DNA from: Gaeumannomyces sp. JS-464
Lineage: Eukaryota > Ascomycota > Sordariomycetes > Magnaporthales > Magnaporthaceae
Length of the DNA stretch: 64,000 bases
Assembly: GCA_002197995.1 (NCBI GenBank)
Contig: NGZR01000006.1
Span: 2,221,001-2,285,000, forward strand
Direction: 5' to 3'
Below the pieces are notes generated by a model, which searched no databases, had not been told where the DNA came from, and saw only the letters and a list, made by a program, of their open reading frames with translations. Made by a program: the position numbers and the translations under genes. Every line of letters begins with the position of its first letter. Positions within the stretch are counted from its first letter, which is position 1. Shown here in pieces: positions 58,900-64,000 of this stretch.

Positions 58900-60090
58900 A
58901 GCATGCAAATGTTTCGAGGTTTTTAAAAATACTATCCGGTAGCTTTTTTATCGAACTAGTATATAGCATATAATTTATTATAACAATTTATCCAATTAAA
59001 CGCTAACCCGAAGTATAATCCTTTTTATATCGAACTTTCCCGCGTTCGTTAAAAGTTAGCTATTTGCTGGTTATTATCCCGCTAAAAGCAGTTTGTTTTA
59101 ATGTGGCCGGTTTAGCTATATTTAAAGCATTTCCCGTTTTTCGGGTTTTGCTTTTGCTTTTTTTACTACCTTTATTATTAGTAAACGGCTCCCGCATTAA
59201 AGTTTATAAGGTTTAAATGCGTTTTATAAGCCGTAATAGGTTGTTATTTAACCTTTTTTTAATTAGCTTTATTACTTTATGCCGCATTTTTAAAACCATG
59301 TTTTTTTTTCCTATTACCGTTCGTACAATTTGTTATTAATACGAATTGCGTTTTTAACGTAGTTCGTAAAAAACTCGGGGCGATTTTGCTTTACGAGTTT
59401 ATTTTTTACGTTTTCGCGTAATCCGTTGTAAAAATGCAGTATTAACGTGGCATTGTTTTAATTAAGCTTAATGTTAATTCGTTAAAAGTTTGTAACGTAT
59501 TTAACCGCGGGCTTTCGCTGTTTAAAAGCTAATAGATTTTTTTTAACGATTCGGGTTTCGTCGATTATACCGAACACTTTTCCGACTTTTTTTCCGAAGG
59601 TTTCGAAGCTGGCGAAAATAATTTTAATAGCTTTTTAGTTATTTTTATATTTTTTAAAATAATCGCTTTAAGTCGGTTAAAACCATTTTTTTATTTTACC
59701 GTCTAATTTGGTAGCAGCGTAAGCGACTTTTTGCTTTTTACTTACGAATTGCTGTTCGTAAAACTTAAAATAGCTTTTACACTCGGTAAAAAACGTTTTA
59801 AGTTTGCCGTTTTCCTTTCCGTAAAAGTTCGAAAACGGGAACTTATACGCTCGGATTGCGATAAGTGTTTTAAAAAATACCAATTTCGCAGTAAGTTGCT
59901 TTACCTCGGCCTAGCTTTTGGCGATTTCGTTTGTTATAAGTTTAAAAAGGCTAGCCGTATTAGCGGTTTTATTAAAGTCGTACTTAATACCGTTAAAGGT
60001 AAAAACCGTGGTTTTTTCCTTTTTAAGCTTTTTATTACTGCTTGTTATAACTGCATTATCCTTTCCTTTTAACGAGGTATTAAACAAAAT
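58900..60090 (-). pseudogene. Gypsy H gag
   Basis: The open piece 59883 to 59677 reads MVFFKTLIAIRAYKFPFSNF then YGKENGKLKTFFTECKSYF and AYAATKLDGKIKKWF, matching the capsid-like domain of fungal gypsy gag ('LKTFL.QC..YF....KV..A...L.G.A..WF'). The zinc knuckle should lie near 59100-59140. Frameshifts and stops elsewhere. Confidence 0.72.
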
Positions 60091-60099
60091 TAGTTAAAA

Positions 60100-60520
60100 T
60101 GTTACAATCGAGGGTTTGCTTTTAAAGTAAGGCACTTCGGGGGTAAAAAGAACAATATCGCTAATCGGGGTTTAAAAAAATACGTAATTTAAAAAAACAA
60201 TTTAATTGCTTGCTTTAAGAAATGTTTAAAAGCTAATTTAAGTTAATTAATATAAAGGCTTTAGTTAAAGCTACTTAAAATAATAGGAAATCCTTCTTTT
60301 TTTATAATAGCTTTGCTTGCCTTACAACTTTTTTAAATATATTAACTATATTTATAACTAACATATTTTCGCTAAATATGTTAGTTATATTTATAGCTAA
60401 TATATTTTGCGTTTATTACGTGGTGGGTTGTTACGTAACCGGGCGCCGGGATAGGTTGCTTTAGCCTTTCCTTTTATTTTAGGCCGCCCCGCATCCCCTT
60501 TTTAAAACGCAGTCGTAACA
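60100..60520 (-). repeat. 5' LTR of gypsy H
   Basis: 421 bp, TGTTACAATCGAGGG to GTCGTAACA, ending exactly at the tcgca TSD. Confidence 0.9.
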
Positions 60521-60551
60521 TCGCACAAACCTTATATTTCATATGCGGAAG
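60521..60551 (-). repeat. Continuation of gypsy F LTR between gypsies H and G
   Basis: 31 bp beginning with the H TSD tcgca. It is the only visible piece of the F LTR beyond H. Confidence 0.45.
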
Positions 60552-60934
60552 TGTTAATATAAAATTAAGTCGTACAAAATAATACGTATAATGCCGCGTG
60601 CGATTAAGCTGTCGATTTTTATAACGTTGGATTTTTCGAACGGTTTTTTTAAGGTAGTAATTTTACCATTCGCACGAAGCATTAATGCTAACTTTAAATT
60701 TCCTTTTTTTTAGCCGTTAAAAATGCTTTTAGTTAAGCGTTTTTACGTAAGCGCTTTTTGCCTTTTTTTTTAAAAAAAAAAGCGGTTTAATTAAAAATAA
60801 CGATAGTATCCTATTATTTTCCGGGTTTATATAATAGGGTTTGTTAGTTTTCCTGCTTTTTTAAGTCGCGATTATACGGTTTAATTTGCGTTAACTTAAA
60901 AGTTTTAAATTTACTTTCCGTTATAATAGTAACA
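60552..60934 (-). repeat. 3' LTR of gypsy G
   Basis: 383 bp, TGTTAATATAAAATT to AATAGTAACA, followed by ttaagtttccc, the internal junction sequence shared with J and H. The partner LTR is outside the window. Confidence 0.7.
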
Positions 60935-61289
60935 TTAAGTTTCCCTTTTTAAGTTAAATCCTTTTAGTTATATTTCGTTGCCCCGCTTTTCGTTAATTAA
61001 TAAGTACCTTCCTTTTTTACCATTTCCCTTCCCTTTTTCACTGTCGAAATATCCGGTTAAGTGCGAAAACGTCCCTTTATTTAAAAAAAAACCTTTTAAC
61101 GTAAGGATTTACTTATTTAAATTCTTTTTTTTCCTATTAAAATACCTTTTTATTTTTTTTACCACGAAATTTTAAAACGCGAAAAGTGCGAAGCTTTTTT
61201 TTAAAACTCGTCGCGGTACGTGGAATGTTTTAATCGGAACCGCTTAAGTTATAACATTTTAAGCCCTTCCCCCGCGTAATTTCGAAAAA

Positions 61290-61515
61290 TTGGAAAATAG
61301 CACGCAAAATTAAAAGCCGAGCTGGAAATAAAAAAGGAAAAGCGCCGTGCCGTAAAACGGGAGCTTTTCGCTGTTAGTGCTCGTATTAAGCGTTTAAAAA
61401 CGCAAAAAAATGTGGTTTAAAAAGCAAATGCGCGCTTTCCAGCGCGGTATTAACGCCGTGGAAAAGTTGGAACGGGTTAAACGAAAAAAAGTTAGGGAGG
61501 TTGCCGATTAAACGC
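61290..61515 (+). pseudogene. Antisense coding-like segment of gypsy G
   Basis: Reads KAELEIKKEKRRAVKRELFA then VSARIKRLKTQKN, and after a frame change a RGINAVEKLERVKRKK-like stretch. Same motif, strand and place as in J, I and H. Confidence 0.48.
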
Positions 61516-61899
61516 TTACCGCTTTTTTAAATTCGCTGGTTTTTAACTTTCTTTTTTTATCCCCGAATTAGGCCGATTTCGGGGTCGCGCACGATTTAAA
61601 TCTTTTAACTTTGCTTAGTAAATCCTTTATTTTAATACGGACGTTTCGAGTTAAAGCCCGAGTTTTAATATAAAAGTTAACTTTTTTTTAAAGCTTTTCG
61701 GTGGTACTTTTTAAAAGCTTTCGGCGCTTTTTTAAAATTGTTTTTTTCCTCCCAAATACTTTTTTTAACCTTATACTTTGCTTATTTAACCAAGTAATAC
61801 TTAGTTTCGTTAATTACGTTTTCGTTTAAAAAAAATTTAATTTCGTATTTTTATTTTAAATTAACCTTTACTAACTTATCGCTTTCGGTGCTAAATGGC

Positions 61900-64000
61900 G
61901 CTAATTTAAATAAAAAAACGTAAAAAACCGGGTAGGATTTTATAATTAATAGCAGTTAAAATTCGTAATTAACGTTCGAAACTTTTTGTATTATTTTAAA
62001 AAGTCCCAATTTTTTATGGTTTAATTTATCGCTTAATCGTTTTATTTTAATATTGCGTCGAAAAAAATAAACGCTATCCCTTTTTTAAAGGTCGGTTTTT
62101 CGATTTTTTTTTTGTTAGTTTAAGTGGATATGCGTAATCGTAACTTTTCGAGCTTCGTTTAAAATTATTTATGCAATGTAGTAAATTCCTTTACTTATAA
62201 CTTTGTTAAAAAGCATATTTTCTTGCTTTAAGTTCCTTATACGCTGTTAGCGTAAACCCGTAACTTGCGTAAAACGGCGTAGCTTTTGTACTTTCGTATA
62301 CCGAATTATTATACGCGAATTATGTTATAAAAAGCAATTATACCCAGTTATTTTATTTGTAATTAACGTAATAACGTAAATACTATTCCATGGTTTAGTT
62401 TATTCGTTTTATTTGCTTATCCGTTTAAGGATAATAGGTTATCGATAAAAAGTGCTTTGCTTTTAAACTAGCCGTAAATCTTTTTTAAAACTTGCTTATA
62501 AATAACTTGTTTTTATCCGTAATTAAGCGGTTTAACGTTCCGTATTCCGCTATTACGTTTTTAATAAAAACATATGCCAACTTTTTAACATTACTGCTTT
62601 TTTTATATGGTAGGAATAAGGCGTATTTAGTAAATTTATCCACTATTATTAAAATGCTATTATATTAAACGTTCGTTATAAGTTCCCGTAATTTGGGTAA
62701 TTTAATAACAAAGTTTATAGTAACTTTTTTCCATACCTTGCTAAGCGCTAAAAAAGTTGTAATAACTTATAAGGTTTATATTTATTAGCTTTATTTTTTA
62801 CGCAGCTTTTACAATTTTTAATTATTTAGTGCATTTCGGCCCGAGTTCCCGTAAATTTGTAATGTTATCGAAATCGTTTTTAAGTTTTAATTACCTTTTA
62901 ATGTTTATAAACCGGTTGCCCGTAAATTTGCTGGATTTTTTTAAGGGTTTATTCTTTTTGCTTATTTATTTTAGCTAGCGTTCGTTATGCCGGGATTAAA
63001 AATTTATTTAACTTTTTAGTTAGGATTACATAAGTTTATTTTGGTATATTAACTTTATAGTTCGGTCGGCGGTTAAAAGCATTCGCTCGTTCGTTTTCCG
63101 ACCCTTTCCGGTATTTTATCCGAATATCGTAGTTTTAAAAAATTCGCTCCATCGAACTTATCGTTTATTTAAATTTTTGCTAGTAATAAAATGTAATAAA
63201 TTTTTATAATTTATGTACATTATTACTTAATGTTTAGCTTCGCATAAATACGGTCGCCACTTTTTAAAAGCTTAAATAATCGTAAAAAGCTTTTTATCGT
63301 GGATTTGGTAATTTAATTTTAATCCGTTAAACTTTTGCAAAAAAAAAGCGCACGAGTGCAATTTTTATTTTTTATTTTTTTATTTAAGTTATTTTCCGAT
63401 AGCGTAATTTAACGCATCGGTTTTAATTTCGAAAGGTTTATTTAAATTTGACATTGCTAATATTGGTTTTTATATTACGGCGTCGCGTAGCATTTTAAAA
63501 CGCTTTGTTTTTATTTCTTTTAATAAAATTAAACGTTATTTTTAATAAAATTCGTAAATAGTGCAACCTTTTTGCTAAAGCTTTAAATAAATCGTCGGTA
63601 AAAGTTTAAAACCTTTAAAAATCCTTATGCTTTTTTAACGTTAATAAGTACGAGCTATTTTTTAACTTTTTAAACCTTTTTAAGGTTTATAAAAACTTAT
63701 CCTAATATAATTACGAACTTTAAAAAGCAACTTTTTAAATGTGCTATACACACTTTTTTCATTTAACGAAAAGCTTTGCTTTAAACAACTTTTAAAGCAC
63801 TTTATATACGTATTATTTATATTTTTCCATCGTTTTTAAAAAATTAGGATATCGTTTAAATACGCGAATATAAAAGCGCTAAAATATTCGCGTAACATAT
63901 AATTAATTATTTTTTAAAATATAATTAATACGTTAGTAAAACCGAAAGTTATTATTAAAAACTCGTAAAACTTTAGCTTTATTTTAAAAGCTGTTAACCA
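61900..64000 (-). pseudogene. Gypsy G integrase, RNase H and partial RT
   Basis: Minus strand: the K-YPVFY block (HPVF equivalent) near 61930; the integrase core near 62480-62600; its zinc region near 62800-62850; RNase H with PFEIKTDALNYAI near 63395-63435; and reverse transcriptase IFAYLNDIL near 63850-63890 (YLDD to YLND). Many stops. The N-terminal part of pol and gag lie beyond the window. Confidence 0.75.

Larger units (their letters stand above)
51317..60520 (-). mobile_element. Gypsy H: complete Ty3/gypsy element containing Fot-like L
   Basis: 9.2 kb, or about 7.35 kb without the L insertion. Same family and gene order as J. The LTRs of about 420 bp differ in their middle from those of J and I, so H is a subfamily. 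It has a perfect TCGCA target duplication. It carries the antisense segment and two tRNA-like sequences. Confidence 0.9.
60552..64000 (-). mobile_element. Gypsy G: Ty3/gypsy element, runs off the window
   Basis: Minus-strand member of the J/I/H family with a different LTR. Visible from its 3' LTR through the antisense segment, integrase, RNase H and into reverse transcriptase at the window end. It starts only 26 bp after the H target duplication. Confidence 0.82.

Overview
This window looks like a transposable-element graveyard from a filamentous ascomycete fungus (Pezizomycotina) that carries out repeat-induced point mutation (RIP). I found no host gene, rRNA or CRISPR array in 64 kb. Most of it is extremely AT-rich. 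CpA is scarce, TpA is abundant, CpG is well retained, and reading frames are broken mainly where Gln or Trp codons have become TAA or TAG. Families recognised are Ty3/gypsy LTR retrotransposons, a Tad-type LINE with an RNase H domain, Fot1/pogo-type Tc1-mariner DNA transposons and a small gag-only LTR element. All assignments are read by eye from translated motifs, terminal repeats and target-site duplications (TSDs).

Layout. 1-1.1 kb is the end of a chromodomain gypsy polyprotein (+), followed by an unassigned stretch to 2.9 kb. From 2.9 to 25.6 kb lies a nested stack. A Fot-like element is split by a gag-only LTR element (X2, 3965-25407). X2 is split twice by the LINE (LINE1 4368-10602, nearly full length and GC-rich; LINE2 11334-24866, heavily RIPed). 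LINE2 is split by a complete gypsy (J, 13033-20239, minus strand). 25.7-26.3 kb is a solo LTR (Y1). From 26.9 to 40.1 kb is a second stack: Fot-like B contains Fot-like A and gypsy I (28985-38435, plus strand). I contains solo LTR Y2, and Y2 contains a second gag-only element (X1, 32161-33809). 40.1-47.4 kb is a cluster of Fot-like copies (K, C, D, E) separated by slivers of gypsy. 47.4-51.3 kb is a different gypsy lineage (F, minus). Its LTR is split by gypsy H (51317-60520, minus), which is itself interrupted by Fot-like L. Gypsy G starts at 60552 and runs off the window.

Most complete elements have recognisable TSDs, so the order of insertion can be read directly: 5 bp for LTR elements, TA for Fot-like elements, 12-15 bp for the LINEs. 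No element appears able to move now: every coding region has stops or frameshifts.

The least expected observations are as follows. (1) Four copies of the main gypsy family carry an antisense coding-like segment between the integrase end and the 3' LTR, with a shared basic coiled-coil motif. (2) tRNA-like sequences, one with a perfect Pol III B box, lie next to it in two copies. (3) X is a gag-only LTR element with a CCHC zinc knuckle, of the TR-GAG type. (4) The two LINE copies in one stack differ strikingly in RIP load.
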